Positions 1-8,513 of a DNA stretch of 64,000 nucleotides are shown here, in pieces. The stretch is from CAXXXW01 sp963665555 (GTDB lineage Bacteria > Pseudomonadota > Alphaproteobacteria > Thalassobaculales > Thalassobaculaceae). The position numbers were made by a program, and so were the translations under genes. The notes beneath the pieces are model-generated. The model was given only the letters and a program-made list of their open reading frames with translations, made no database searches and was not told where the DNA came from. Where the stretch lies: assembly GCA_963665555.2 (NCBI GenBank), contig OY762308.1, positions 1,364,001 to 1,428,000 on the forward strand. Direction: 5' to 3'. Numbering within the stretch: position 1 is the first letter of the stretch; every line of letters starts with the position of its first letter.

Positions 1-163
1 CCCCCGTTCGTTCGGCCCCGATGCGCGTTATCGAACGCCATCCGACCCGCCTTGCAAAGCCGCAGCCCGGCCGGACCGGGCGAATAGCGCATTCCCGATC
101 GCAAAACCGGGCGCCGGCGGCTAATCTCCGGCGAGGGACAGCGCCCGGGGGAGGATCGCGGCC

Positions 164-1795
164 ATGGCATTCGATTACATCGTCGTCGGCGCCGGCTCGG
201 CCGGCTGCGTGCTCGCCAACCGGCTTTCGGAGGATCCGCGCAACAGCGTGCTGCTGCTGGAGGCCGGCGGGAAGGACAGCAATTTCTGGATCCACGTGCC
301 CGTCGGCTTCGCCAAGACGCTCAACAATCCCGAGGTCAACTGGATGTTCCAGACCGAGCCGGAGGACAACGTGGCCGGCCGCTCGATCCCGATCCCGCGC
401 GGCAAGGTGCTGGGCGGGTCGAGTTCGATCAACGGGATGCTGTATGTGCGCGGCCAAGCCTTCGACTACGATGTCTGGGCGCAGCTGGGCAACCGCGGCT
501 GGTCCTACGCCGATGTGCTGCCCTACTTCAAGAAGGCCGAGAGCTTCGAGCGCGGCGGAGACGACTACCGCGGCGCCGGCGGGCCGATGAACGTCGCGGA
601 CATGTACGAGCGCCACGAACTGGTGGACGCCTTCATCGAGGCCGGGGTCGAGATCGGCTCGCGCCGCAACCCGGACTACAACGGCGCCGACCAGGAGGGT
701 TTCGGCTACTACCAGGTGACGCAGCGCAACGGCCGGCGCGAGAGCACCGCCCGCGCCTTCCTCGACCCGGCGCGCGGGCGGCCCAACCTCAAGATCGAGA
801 CCGGCGCGCGGGCGACGCGGATTCTCATCGAGGACGGGCGCGCCGTCGGCGTCGCCTACTCCGTGAACGGCGCGGCGCGGGAGGAGCGGGCCAATGCCGA
901 GGTCGCGCTGTGCGCCGGCGCGGTGCAGTCGCCGCAGCTGCTGGAGCTTTCCGGCGTCGGCCAGCCGGACCTGCTGCGCGAACACGGGATCGAGGTCGTC
1001 CACGAACTGCCGGGCGTCGGCGAGAACCACCGCGACCACTACGCCGCCCGGATGAACTGGCGCGTCAACAAGGCGGACACGCTCAACGAGCACACGCGCG
1101 GACTCCGGCTGGCCTGGGAGGGGCTGAAGTGGCTGACGACAAGGCGCGGCGTGCTGACCTGGACGGCGGGCGTCGGCCATGGCTTCATGCGCACGCGCCC
1201 GGAGGTGGAGACGCCGGATGTGCAGTTCTTCTTCGTCCATGGCAGCTTCAAGTCGGCCAGCGACCGCAAGCTCGACCGCGAGCCGGGGATGACGCTGGCG
1301 GTCTACCAGTGCCGGCCGGAAAGCCGGGGCAGCATCCATATCGCCACGCCGGACCCCTTCGCGGCGCCGAAAATCCGCCCGAACTTCCTCTCCGACCCGC
1401 TGGACCGGGAGACGATCGCGGCGGGCCTGCAACTGTGCCGCAGGCTGGGCCAGACGGAGGCGCTGGGCCGGCATGTGTCCTTCGAGATGAACCCCGGCCC
1501 GGACTACACGACGGACGAGGACATGATCCGCTTCGCCCGCGAAACCGGGGCGACCACCTACCACCCGATGGGCGCCTGCAAGATGGGCAACGACCCGATG
1601 GCGGTGGTGGACGACCGGCTGCGCGTGCGCGGGATCGCCGGCCTGCGGGTGGCCGACGCCTCGGTGTTCCCGACCATGCCGTCCGGCAACATCAACGCGC
1701 CGGTGATCATGGTGGCGGAGAAGGCGGCCGACATGATGCGGGAGGAGGGGCGAGCAAGCGCGCGGTCACCGGATTTGCAGACCGGAAAGCGATAA
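164..1795 (+). CDS. GMC family FAD-dependent oxidoreductase (choline dehydrogenase-like)
   Basis: A 543-residue flavoenzyme of the glucose-methanol-choline family, oxidising an unidentified alcohol with FAD. Visible motifs are the N-terminal FAD-binding VVGAGSAGCVLANRLSE, GMC signature 1 around RGKVLGGSSSINGMLYVRG near residue 85, signature 2 GAVQSPQLLELSGVG near residue 255, the active-site region TYHPMGACKMG near residue 465, and the C-terminal ADASVFPTMPSGNINAP. A GGGGGAGGA ribosome site precedes the ATG. The last dozen residues (RASARSPDLQTGKR) do not look like a family tail and run into the AT-rich insert, so the end of this gene may have been rewritten by the insertion. The substrate cannot be read from the sequence. 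Confidence 0.93.
   Translation: MAFDYIVVGAGSAGCVLANRLSEDPRNSVLLLEAGGKDSNFWIHVPVGFAKTLNNPEVNWMFQTEPEDNVAGRSIPIPRGKVLGGSSSINGMLYVRGQAFDYDVWAQLGNRGWSYADVLPYFKKAESFERGGDDYRGAGGPMNVADMYERHELVDAFIEAGVEIGSRRNPDYNGADQEGFGYYQVTQRNGRRESTARAFLDPARGRPNLKIETGARATRILIEDGRAVGVAYSVNGAAREERANAEVALCAGAVQSPQLLELSGVGQPDLLREHGIEVVHELPGVGENHRDHYAARMNWRVNKADTLNEHTRGLRLAWEGLKWLTTRRGVLTWTAGVGHGFMRTRPEVETPDVQFFFVHGSFKSASDRKLDREPGMTLAVYQCRPESRGSIHIATPDPFAAPKIRPNFLSDPLDRETIAAGLQLCRRLGQTEALGRHVSFEMNPGPDYTTDEDMIRFARETGATTYHPMGACKMGNDPMAVVDDRLRVRGIAGLRVADASVFPTMPSGNINAPVIMVAEKAADMMREEGRASARSPDLQTGKR
1769..1785 (-). other. tRNA-Cys anticodon-arm-like 17-mer at insert boundary
   Basis: On the minus strand this reads CCGGTCTGCAAATCCGG. 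That is the shape of a tRNA-Cys(GCA) anticodon stem and loop (loop CTGCAAA) with a T-T mismatch at the last stem pair. No other part of a tRNA flanks it. It lies directly before the switch from GC-rich to AT-rich DNA. It may be a leftover attachment core, but a chance match is possible. Confidence 0.25.
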
Positions 1796-1814
1796 CATAC
1801 GTTTCTCTTAGCAC

Positions 1815-2681
1815 TCAAGTAAAAATCATCTCGATAGGATCGTTCATCACCCACTGCAAATCATTGTCATTCGGGTATAGCTCACATCGCTCATCGGAAA
1901 CTCGCAAGATCGCATAATTGTCATTAGTCACAACGTGCTTATACCAATTTTTCTCATTTTCAGTAGTAAATACGAAAAATTTATCGTATCCCCACCGATT
2001 CTTCATATCTATCGCAAGATATTCAGATATCATTATCTCCAATCTTCTAACAGAACCATTCGGGCTTCTTATCCAATCATATCTCCCCCGAAAAAAATTA
2101 TCGCAATATATGACTGGACGAAATGCATAAAATAGCTCCAACATAAAATCGCTAAAAAACACTCTCATAGTTTCACGATCACACAACGCATTTTTTTTCG
2201 GCGGTGTTCTGCGAATTTCCTGAACCTGATCGGAAAATCCTCCCTGTCCCCTAGGTTTTTGGACTCCCACGTTACCCACTTGCTGATCTTTTCTAGCAAT
2301 TGGCGCAAATTTTCCGCACTCATACAACAAATAAGCTTCCCGCAAAAAATCCATCACACTGTGTCGGATTTTTTCCCTTTGCACATATATTTTTTCGTCC
2401 GCAAACACCACGACTGGGATGTTTCTTTTCGTTTCAATGCGCATCTGTTCGTGTTCTATCTTTTCAGCTTCCAAATCTTTTTTCCATTTCAAATGTTCGA
2501 TATCTTTTTTAGTAATAAAAAGGTTCTCTATGGACTTCAATCCGATAACATTTTCGTAAACTGTCACTGCACGTTCCACTTTAGCTCGGCGCTCTTCCTG
2601 CAGATAAATAACAAAAGCAATAGCAGCACCCACAACAGGGGTTATCCATTGGCAAATTTTCAATCGATTTTTTTGTTTCAT
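1815..2681 (-). CDS. Hypothetical membrane-anchored protein on an AT-rich insert
   Basis: Unknown protein of 288 residues. One N-terminal membrane segment (about residues 9-28, ICQWITPVVGAAIAFVIYLQ) is followed by a long charged soluble part rich in Lys, Glu and aromatic residues, so it is probably anchored with the bulk in the cytoplasm. The start at 2681 is chosen because AAAGGAGGT lies 7 bases upstream; an upstream in-frame ATG at 2708 would place that ribosome site inside the gene. Codon use is A/T-ending (ATT, AAA, GAA), quite unlike every neighbour, which points to recent acquisition. I recognise no catalytic motif or family. It follows the small exported-protein gene on the same strand and may be translated with it. 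Confidence 0.72.
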   Translation of the reverse strand: MKQKNRLKICQWITPVVGAAIAFVIYLQEERRAKVERAVTVYENVIGLKSIENLFITKKDIEHLKWKKDLEAEKIEHEQMRIETKRNIPVVVFADEKIYVQREKIRHSVMDFLREAYLLYECGKFAPIARKDQQVGNVGVQKPRGQGGFSDQVQEIRRTPPKKNALCDRETMRVFFSDFMLELFYAFRPVIYCDNFFRGRYDWIRSPNGSVRRLEIMISEYLAIDMKNRWGYDKFFVFTTENEKNWYKHVVTNDNYAILRVSDERCELYPNDNDLQWVMNDPIEMIFT

Positions 2682-2688
2682 ATTACAT

Positions 2689-2697
2689 ACCTCCTTT
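2689..2697 (-). promoter_or_regulatory. Perfect Shine-Dalgarno that fixes the start of the insert gene
   Basis: The minus strand reads AAAGGAGGT, a full-length anti-16S match, 7 bases before the ATG at 2681. It overlaps the TAA stop of the upstream 59-residue gene (2696-2698), so the two genes could be translationally coupled. Such a strong site is rare among the neighbouring genes. Confidence 0.7.
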
Positions 2698-2875
2698 AAG
2701 CTTCGCACAAAGCTTCAAAATCGTGCGGAAAGTCCTCCGTAGGCGTAGTCGCCTGCGACATCTGACAGTCTGTCAATGCCCTTTTACAAGGATTAGCGTC
2801 TGCGGCAGGGATGATCACGAGCAGCCCCGCTCCAAGGGCAAGGGTCGCCGCGATGGCGAGGCAGAGACGTTTCAT
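2696..2875 (-). CDS. Small exported Cys-containing protein
   Basis: A 59-residue protein with a clear signal peptide: MKR, then a hydrophobic run LCLAIAATLALGAGLLVIIP, then AADA before an expected cleavage site. The mature part would be about 33 residues and contains three Cys (NPCKRALTDC and EALCEA). GGAGGGG lies about 8 bases before the ATG. The gene keeps the GC-rich codon use of the host, and its stop codon marks the edge of the AT-rich insert. No family is recognised. It probably acts in the periplasm or envelope. Confidence 0.6.
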   Translation of the reverse strand: MKRLCLAIAATLALGAGLLVIIPAADANPCKRALTDCQMSQATTPTEDFPHDFEALCEA

Positions 2876-2942
2876 GGCGTGGCCCCTCCGGCAGGGTTTC
2901 GGCTGAATCGAATTGTGATACCCGGTTACTCGGGACGCAAGC

Positions 2943-2968
2943 AATTTTTTGCATTCGAGCAAAAAATT
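2943..2968. repeat. AT-rich perfect hairpin downstream of valS
   Basis: AATTTTTTGC (2943-2952) and GCAAAAAATT (2959-2968) form a perfect 10-bp inverted repeat with a 6-base loop. It lies about 60 bases past the valS stop and before the small exported gene. A transcription terminator or attenuator for valS is possible, but the A/T stem is not a classic terminator. Confidence 0.45.
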
Positions 2969-3026
2969 TTTCCATGCCCGCAAACGCCCCCGCCCCCAGC
3001 ACCCGAAATCCGGCGAAAACAACCGC

Positions 3027-5684
3027 TTACGCCGCCCCCCGCGCGCCCTCCAGCCGCTCCAGCGCCGCCTCCAGCCCCCCCTGCCGGGCGCGTTCGGCCT
3101 CCAGGCGGTCGCGGTTTTCCTCGACCACCTCCTCCGGCGCGCGGGCGAGGAAATTGGCGTTGGCGAGCTTGGCCTCCAGCTTGCCGACCTCCTTGCCGGC
3201 CTTGCCGAGGTCGCGGGAGAGGCGGGCGCGTTCGGCCGCGATGTCGATGAACTCCGCGATGGGCAGCGCCAGCGTCGCCTCGTCGAGCGCGCTCCGCACC
3301 GCGCCGGACGGCCCCTCCCCCTCGACGCACTCCGCGCGCCGCAGCCGCGCCAGCCGGCGGACAAGCTCCCGGTGGCGCGCCAGCCGCGCCGCCGTCGCGG
3401 CGCTCGCGCCCTCCAGCAGCAGGTCGATCTCGGCGCGCGGCGGCACGTTGGTTTCGGACCGGATCGAGCGCACTTCCGAGACCAGCCGCGCCACCCAGTC
3501 CATCTCCGCCCGCGCCTCGGCGTCCTCCGCGATCCCGGCGAGGTCCGGCCACGGCGCGCCGATCAGCGCCCCCTCCCCGCCGAGCCGGCCCCACAATTCC
3601 TCCGTCAGGTAGGGCATGAGCGGGTTCAGCATGTTCGCCGTCTGGCGCAGCGCCCAGGCCGTCGCGGCGCGGGTTTCGGCCGCCGCCGCCGTGTCGCCGC
3701 CAGCCAGGATCGGCTTGGTGAACTCCAGATACCAGTCGCAGAACGTGCCCCAGGCGAAGCGGTACACGGCGTCCGCCGCCTCGTCGAAACGGTAGCCCTC
3801 GATCGCCTCGGCCGTCCGCGCCGCCGTCCGCGCCGTCTCGCCCGCGATCCAGCGGTTGACCGTGAGCGTGCACGCCCCCGGATCGAAGGCCGGGTCGTGC
3901 GCGCAGCCGTTCATCTCGGCGTAGCGGGCGGCGTTCCACAGCTTGGTGGCGAAGTTGCGGTAGCCCTGGATGCGCCCCTCGTCCAGCTTGATGTCGCGCC
4001 CCGGCGCCGCCATCGCCGCCAGCGTGAAGCGCAGCGCGTCCGTGCCGTACTTGCCCGCGAGGTCCAGCGGGTCCATCACATTGCCCTTGGACTTGGACAT
4101 TTTCTGGCCGCGCGCGTCGCGCACCAGGGCGTGGATATAGACGTCGCGGAACGGGACCTCGCCCATGAAATGCAGGCCCATCATCATCATCCGGGCGACC
4201 CAGAAGAAGATGATGTCGAACCCCGTCACCAGCACATCGCCGGGATAGTAGCGCGCCAGTTCCGGCGTCCCGTCCGGCCAGCCGAGCGTCGAGAACGGCC
4301 ACAGCGCCGAGGAGAACCAGGTGTCGAGCACGTCCGGGTCGCGTTCGAGTTCGGCCGGCGCGCCGTAATGCGCCTCGGCGGCCGCGCGCGCCGCCTCTTC
4401 CGTCTCCGCGACGAAGACGCTCCCGTCGGGGCCGTACCAGGCGGGAATGCGGTGGCCCCACCACAGCTGGCGCGACACGCACCACGGCTGGATGTTGCGC
4501 ATCCACTCGAAATAGGTGTTCTCCCAGGATTTCGGCACGAAGCGGGTGCGCCCGTCCTCCACCGCCTCGATCGCCGGCCCCGCCAGCGTCGCGGCGTCGC
4601 AGTACCACTGGTCGGTCAGCCACGGCTCCAGCGGCGCGCCGGAACGGTCGCCGTGGGGGACGGCGTGGAGCGTCTCCTCGACCCGCGCCAGCAGGCCGAG
4701 CGCGTCGATGTCGGCGACGACCTTCTCCCGCGCCGCGTAGCGGTCGAGGCCGCGATAGGGTTCCGGCGCGTTGTCGTTCGTCCGCGCGTGGCGGTCGAAG
4801 ATGTTCACCATCGCCAGGTTATGGCGCCGCCCGACCTCGAAGTCGTTGAAATCGTGGGCCGGCGTGATTTTCACCGCGCCGGCGCCCTTCTCCATGTCGG
4901 CGTATTCGTCGGCGACGATCGGGATCGCGCGCCCGACCAGCGGCAGGATGGCGTTCCGGCCCACCAGGTCGCGGTAGCGGTCGTCGTCCGGGTGCACCGC
5001 GACGGCGGTGTCGCCCAGCATGGTTTCCGGCCGCGTCGTGGCGACGGTAATGCGCCGGCCATCCTCGCCCTCGACCGGGTATTCGAGATACCAGAGCCTG
5101 CCCTTCGTCTCGACCTGCTGCACTTCGAGGTCGGAGATGGCGGTGAGCAGCTTGGGGTCCCAGTTGACCAGCCGCTTGTCGCGGTAGATCAGGCCCTGCT
5201 TGTGGAGATCGACGAAGACCTTCGTCACGGCCCTCGACAGGCCCTCGTCCATGGTGAAACGCTCGCGCCGCCAGTCCGCCGAGGCGCCGAGCGAGCGCAG
5301 CTGGCGCATGATCGTTCCGCCGGATTCGGCCTTCCAGTCCCACACGGTCTCGACGAACCTGTCGCGGCCGAGGTCGCGGCGATCGACGCCCTTTTCCGCC
5401 AGCTGGCGCTCCACCACCATTTGCGTCGCGATGCCGGCGTGGTCCATCCCCGGCTGCCACAGCGCGTCGCGCCCCGTCTTGCGGCGGTAGCGGATCAGGA
5501 TGTCCTGCAGCGCGAAGGTGAGCGCGTGGCCCATGTGCAGGCTGCCGGTGACGTTCGGCGGCGGCATCATGATCGTGTAGGGATCGGCGGTCGAGGCCTC
5601 GTCGGCCTCGAAAGCGCCGGCCTTCTCCCATGCGTCGTAGAGCCGGGCCTCGATCGAGGCGGGGTCGTAGGTCTTTTCGAGCAT
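3027..5684 (-). CDS. valS: Valyl-tRNA synthetase
   Basis: Class I aminoacyl-tRNA synthetase that charges tRNA-Val with valine in the cytoplasm. At 885 residues it has normal bacterial length. The HIGH-type signature PPPNVTGSLHMGHAL is near residue 41 and the KMSKS loop (GQKMSKSKGNVMDP) near residue 528. An editing domain lies between them (ATTRPETMLGDTAVAVHPDD) and the C-terminus ends in a charged coiled-coil arm. The start MLEKTYDPASIEARLYDAWE is canonical. It follows popZ after a 115-base gap, an arrangement typical of Alphaproteobacteria. Confidence 0.98.
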   Translation of the reverse strand: MLEKTYDPASIEARLYDAWEKAGAFEADEASTADPYTIMMPPPNVTGSLHMGHALTFALQDILIRYRRKTGRDALWQPGMDHAGIATQMVVERQLAEKGVDRRDLGRDRFVETVWDWKAESGGTIMRQLRSLGASADWRRERFTMDEGLSRAVTKVFVDLHKQGLIYRDKRLVNWDPKLLTAISDLEVQQVETKGRLWYLEYPVEGEDGRRITVATTRPETMLGDTAVAVHPDDDRYRDLVGRNAILPLVGRAIPIVADEYADMEKGAGAVKITPAHDFNDFEVGRRHNLAMVNIFDRHARTNDNAPEPYRGLDRYAAREKVVADIDALGLLARVEETLHAVPHGDRSGAPLEPWLTDQWYCDAATLAGPAIEAVEDGRTRFVPKSWENTYFEWMRNIQPWCVSRQLWWGHRIPAWYGPDGSVFVAETEEAARAAAEAHYGAPAELERDPDVLDTWFSSALWPFSTLGWPDGTPELARYYPGDVLVTGFDIIFFWVARMMMMGLHFMGEVPFRDVYIHALVRDARGQKMSKSKGNVMDPLDLAGKYGTDALRFTLAAMAAPGRDIKLDEGRIQGYRNFATKLWNAARYAEMNGCAHDPAFDPGACTLTVNRWIAGETARTAARTAEAIEGYRFDEAADAVYRFAWGTFCDWYLEFTKPILAGGDTAAAAETRAATAWALRQTANMLNPLMPYLTEELWGRLGGEGALIGAPWPDLAGIAEDAEARAEMDWVARLVSEVRSIRSETNVPPRAEIDLLLEGASAATAARLARHRELVRRLARLRRAECVEGEGPSGAVRSALDEATLALPIAEFIDIAAERARLSRDLGKAGKEVGKLEAKLANANFLARAPEEVVEENRDRLEAERARQGGLEAALERLEGARGAA

Positions 5685-5799
5685 CGCGTTCGATCCAGCG
5701 TTCGGGGCGGGCGCCGCCGGGCCCGGGCGGCGGATTTCTAGCCCGGACGGCCCGGAACCGCCAGTCCCGCCGGCCCCGGCGCCGCCGGCGGGGGTTCCG

Positions 5800-6273
5800 T
5801 CACCAGGGGTCGCGGCGTTGCGAGCGGGCCACCAGCCGCTCGATCTCCTCGCGCACCAGGCGCTCGACGATTTCCGGCAGGTGGCGGTCGAGCCAGGCCT
5901 CCAGCATCGGGCGCATCGACTCGCGGGCCAGGCGCTCGACCGTCAGGCCGCCGTCCCCGTCCGGCGGGGCGGCCGGCTCGGCGTCGAGCGTCTCGTTGAG
6001 GCGGGCGAGCGCGCGGGCGGTCTCCTCGGCGCGGGGGGCGGACAGCAGGCCGGCCCCGGCTCCGGAAAGCGCGGCCGCGGGAAGGGCGGCCGCGGCCGCC
6101 GTCGGCGCCGCCCCGGCGGGTTCGCCCGGCCCGTCCCCGGCCTCCGCCCCGACGGAGGCGGGATCGCCGAAGCCGGCCGCCGCCGCGCCGTCCTCCTCGT
6201 CCTCCTCGGAAATGATGCGCCTTATGGAGGAGAGGATCTCCTCCATCGACGGCTCCTGCGCCGCGTCGCTCAT
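5800..6273 (-). CDS. popZ: PopZ polar organising protein (DUF2497)
   Basis: Cell-pole organiser that self-assembles into a polar matrix and tethers ParB and the chromosome origin in alphaproteobacteria. The 157-residue protein has the conserved N-terminal helix (SMEEILSSIRRIISEEDEED), a long Pro/Ala/Gly-rich acidic middle that is probably disordered, and the conserved C-terminal helices around LARESMRPMLEAWLDRHLPE and VERLVREEIERL used for oligomerisation. The start at 6273 matches the usual MSxxxQEPSMEEIL form; the internal ATG of MEEIL has a better AGGAG site and is an alternative. It lies between tolC and valS. Confidence 0.93.
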   Translation of the reverse strand: MSDAAQEPSMEEILSSIRRIISEEDEEDGAAAAGFGDPASVGAEAGDGPGEPAGAAPTAAAAALPAAALSGAGAGLLSAPRAEETARALARLNETLDAEPAAPPDGDGGLTVERLARESMRPMLEAWLDRHLPEIVERLVREEIERLVARSQRRDPW

Positions 6274-6304
6274 CGCGCGGGCGGGGGCGCGGGCGGCGGA
6301 GCGG

Positions 6305-7705
6305 TCACGGCCCGGCCCCCGGCGTGTCGAGGCCGTGCGCCTTGTCCCGCACCGCGCGGTAGTGGCTGTCGAAATCGTAGATTTCGACCGGCAGCGCCAT
6401 CTCCGCGGCGGTCAGCCGGCCCACCGACACCAGCAATTGCTTGGCCGCGACGAAGGCGTCGCGCTCGGCGCGCACCCGGCGCACCTGGGCGTCGAGCAGC
6501 GCCTGTTCGGCGTCCAGCACATCGAGCACGGTGCGGGCGCCGACCGTCGCCTCCTGCTCCACGCCCTCCAGCGCGACCCTGGCGGACGCCTCCTCCGCCT
6601 CCAGCGAGCGGGTCCGCGCCTGGGCGGTGACCAGCCCCTCGAAGGCGCGCGCGGCGGTGTCGGCGGCGGCGCGGCGCGTCGACTCGACCATGATGCGCCG
6701 GCGGTTCGCGTCCTCCTTGGCGGCCCGCGCCCGCGCCGAAACCCCGCCGCCCTGGTAGATCGGGACGCGCAGCTGCGCCTCGACGGCGAGCGTGGTGGAC
6801 TCGTTGTCGAGGCCGCTGGTGTCGTGCGACCGGGAGGCCTGCCCGACCAGGCTGACCGTCGGCAGGAACTCGCCCTCGACCTCGGAGATGTAGGCGATCG
6901 CGCCCTCTTCCTCGAACCGCGCCGCCACCAGGGCGAAGTTGTTGGCGATGGCGAGTTCGACGGTCTCCTCCCGGCTTTCCGGCAGCCCGCCGGGGAGCGG
7001 CGGCTGCGTCAGCCCGGCCGGCGGCGCGCCGACCACCCGCTCGAAGACGACGCGCGAGGACACGAGGCTGCCTTCGGCCCGGACCCGGTCGGCCTCCGCG
7101 CGCGCGACCCTGGACTCGGCCTGCGCCACGTCGGTGCGCGTGACCTCGCCGACGGCGAACCTGTCGCGCGTGGCCTCCAGCTGCTTGCGCAGCCTTTCGA
7201 GGTTGTTGACGCGCAGCCGGAGCTCCGACTCGTCGCGGATCGCGTTCACATAGGCCGTGGCGGCGGCCAGCAGCACATTCTGCTCGGTCTCGAACAGGCG
7301 CGCCCGCTGGGCCTGGATGCGGCTGTCGGCGCGGCGCGCGCGGGCCTCGACCCGGCCGCCGAGATAGAGCGGCTGCGTCACCGTGAGGCGCGCCGTGGTC
7401 GGCAGCGAGCGGTTCGTCAGCGTGGGCGCCTTCGCGTTGAGGCGGCCGCGGGCGTAGATGCCGCCGCCCGTGAACACGGTCGAGACGGTCGGCCGCCAGC
7501 CGGACCGCGCCCGGGGCGCCTCCTCGTCCACGACGCGCAGGGCGGCGCGCGCGGCCCGCAGGTCCGGATTGCTCCGGTATGTCTGCGCGAGCGCGTCCTC
7601 CAGCGTTTGCGCCTGGACGGCCGGCGCGGCGAGCGCCGCCGCGCACAGCGCCAGCGCGGCCGCGAGCGCGGCCGGCCGGCGTTCTCGACTCTTCTTGCCG
7701 CTCAT
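6305..7705 (-). CDS. tolC: TolC family outer-membrane efflux/type I secretion channel
   Basis: Outer-membrane component of tripartite efflux pumps or type I secretion systems. The 466-residue protein has a signal peptide (basic start, then PAALAAALALCAAALAAP, cut after VQA) and two repeated helical domains typical of TolC, with the starts QTLEDALAQTYRSNPDLRAA and REETVELAIANNFALVAA. The internal ATG at 7705 fits the GAGGA ribosome site better than the ATG at 7711, which sits too close. No pump partners lie nearby, so it probably serves several systems. It lies 43 bases downstream of pcm on the same strand. Confidence 0.93.
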   Translation of the reverse strand: MSGKKSRERRPAALAAALALCAAALAAPAVQAQTLEDALAQTYRSNPDLRAARAALRVVDEEAPRARSGWRPTVSTVFTGGGIYARGRLNAKAPTLTNRSLPTTARLTVTQPLYLGGRVEARARRADSRIQAQRARLFETEQNVLLAAATAYVNAIRDESELRLRVNNLERLRKQLEATRDRFAVGEVTRTDVAQAESRVARAEADRVRAEGSLVSSRVVFERVVGAPPAGLTQPPLPGGLPESREETVELAIANNFALVAARFEEEGAIAYISEVEGEFLPTVSLVGQASRSHDTSGLDNESTTLAVEAQLRVPIYQGGGVSARARAAKEDANRRRIMVESTRRAAADTAARAFEGLVTAQARTRSLEAEEASARVALEGVEQEATVGARTVLDVLDAEQALLDAQVRRVRAERDAFVAAKQLLVSVGRLTAAEMALPVEIYDFDSHYRAVRDKAHGLDTPGAGP

Positions 7706-7748
7706 CCGCATGATCCTCGAACCCCCGAAGCGCGCCGAACGCCGGGCG

Positions 7749-8408
7749 CTAGAACACGAACCCGGGCTCGCGCGCGAAACCGGGAAGAAGCGGCGTCGCC
7801 GCGTCGAACAGGATACGGCGCGACACGGCGGCGCCGTTCTTCTCGTGGATCGCGGCGCGCCCGACGCGCGCCCCGTCCTCGTACAGCACCGCGACGAGCC
7901 GCCCGCCGTCGGCGATCTGGTCGAGCAGCGCGCCCGGCACGAAACCGACGCCGCCCGCGATCAGGACCAGGCTGAACGGCCCCTGCCTCGGGCAGCCCTC
8001 GGCGAGGCGCCCGGAGACGATCGCCGCGTTGTCGATCTCCAGCTCCTCCAGGCGCCGGTTGCCCCGCGCCGCCAGCGCCTCGTCCTCCTCGACCGCGACC
8101 ACGCCGGAGACCAGCTTCGAAAGCACCGCCGTCGAATATCCCGGCCCGCAGCCGACATCGAGCGCCGTGTCCGCCCGCTCCGGCAGCGCGGCCTGCAGCA
8201 GGCGCGCCAGCACCATCGGCTCCACCAGGTAGCGGCCGCCGCCCAGGTGCAGGTCCTCGTCGGCGTAGGCGACGCCCCGGAACGCCTCGGGCGCGAAGCG
8301 CTCCCTCGGGACGCTCGCGAACGCCTCCAGGATCGCCGGGTCCGTCACCTTGTTGGCGCGGATCTGGTTCTCGATCATGTTGTGGCGCGCGGCGGCGTAG
8401 TCGTTCAT
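7749..8408 (-). CDS. pcm: Protein-L-isoaspartate O-methyltransferase
   Basis: Repairs damaged proteins by methylating L-isoaspartyl residues with S-adenosylmethionine. The 219-residue protein starts with the family opening (ARHNMIENQIRANKVTDPAI), has the SAM-binding motif ALDVGCGPGYSTAVLSKL near residue 81, and the acidic VAVEEDEALA downstream. It sits directly upstream of tolC, a common alphaproteobacterial order. Annotated relatives are sometimes called rRNA adenine methyltransferase or PcmA; the isoaspartate call is the usual one. Confidence 0.92.
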   Translation of the reverse strand: MNDYAAARHNMIENQIRANKVTDPAILEAFASVPRERFAPEAFRGVAYADEDLHLGGGRYLVEPMVLARLLQAALPERADTALDVGCGPGYSTAVLSKLVSGVVAVEEDEALAARGNRRLEELEIDNAAIVSGRLAEGCPRQGPFSLVLIAGGVGFVPGALLDQIADGGRLVAVLYEDGARVGRAAIHEKNGAAVSRRILFDAATPLLPGFAREPGFVF

Positions 8409-8513
8409 CGGCCGTGTTCCCGTCCTCCGTCCGCCCGGCGGGCGCGCCCCGGACGGCCGGTTATACGCGCGCGCGGCGGCGAACTCAATCCGGCCCGCCG
8501 CCGGCCGCGCGCG

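Noticed and set aside
2949..5741. Long open frame antisense to valS (930 residues)
   Set aside because: It is an antisense shadow caused by high GC; Arg/Pro/Ala-rich with no domain, while valS on the other strand has all motifs.
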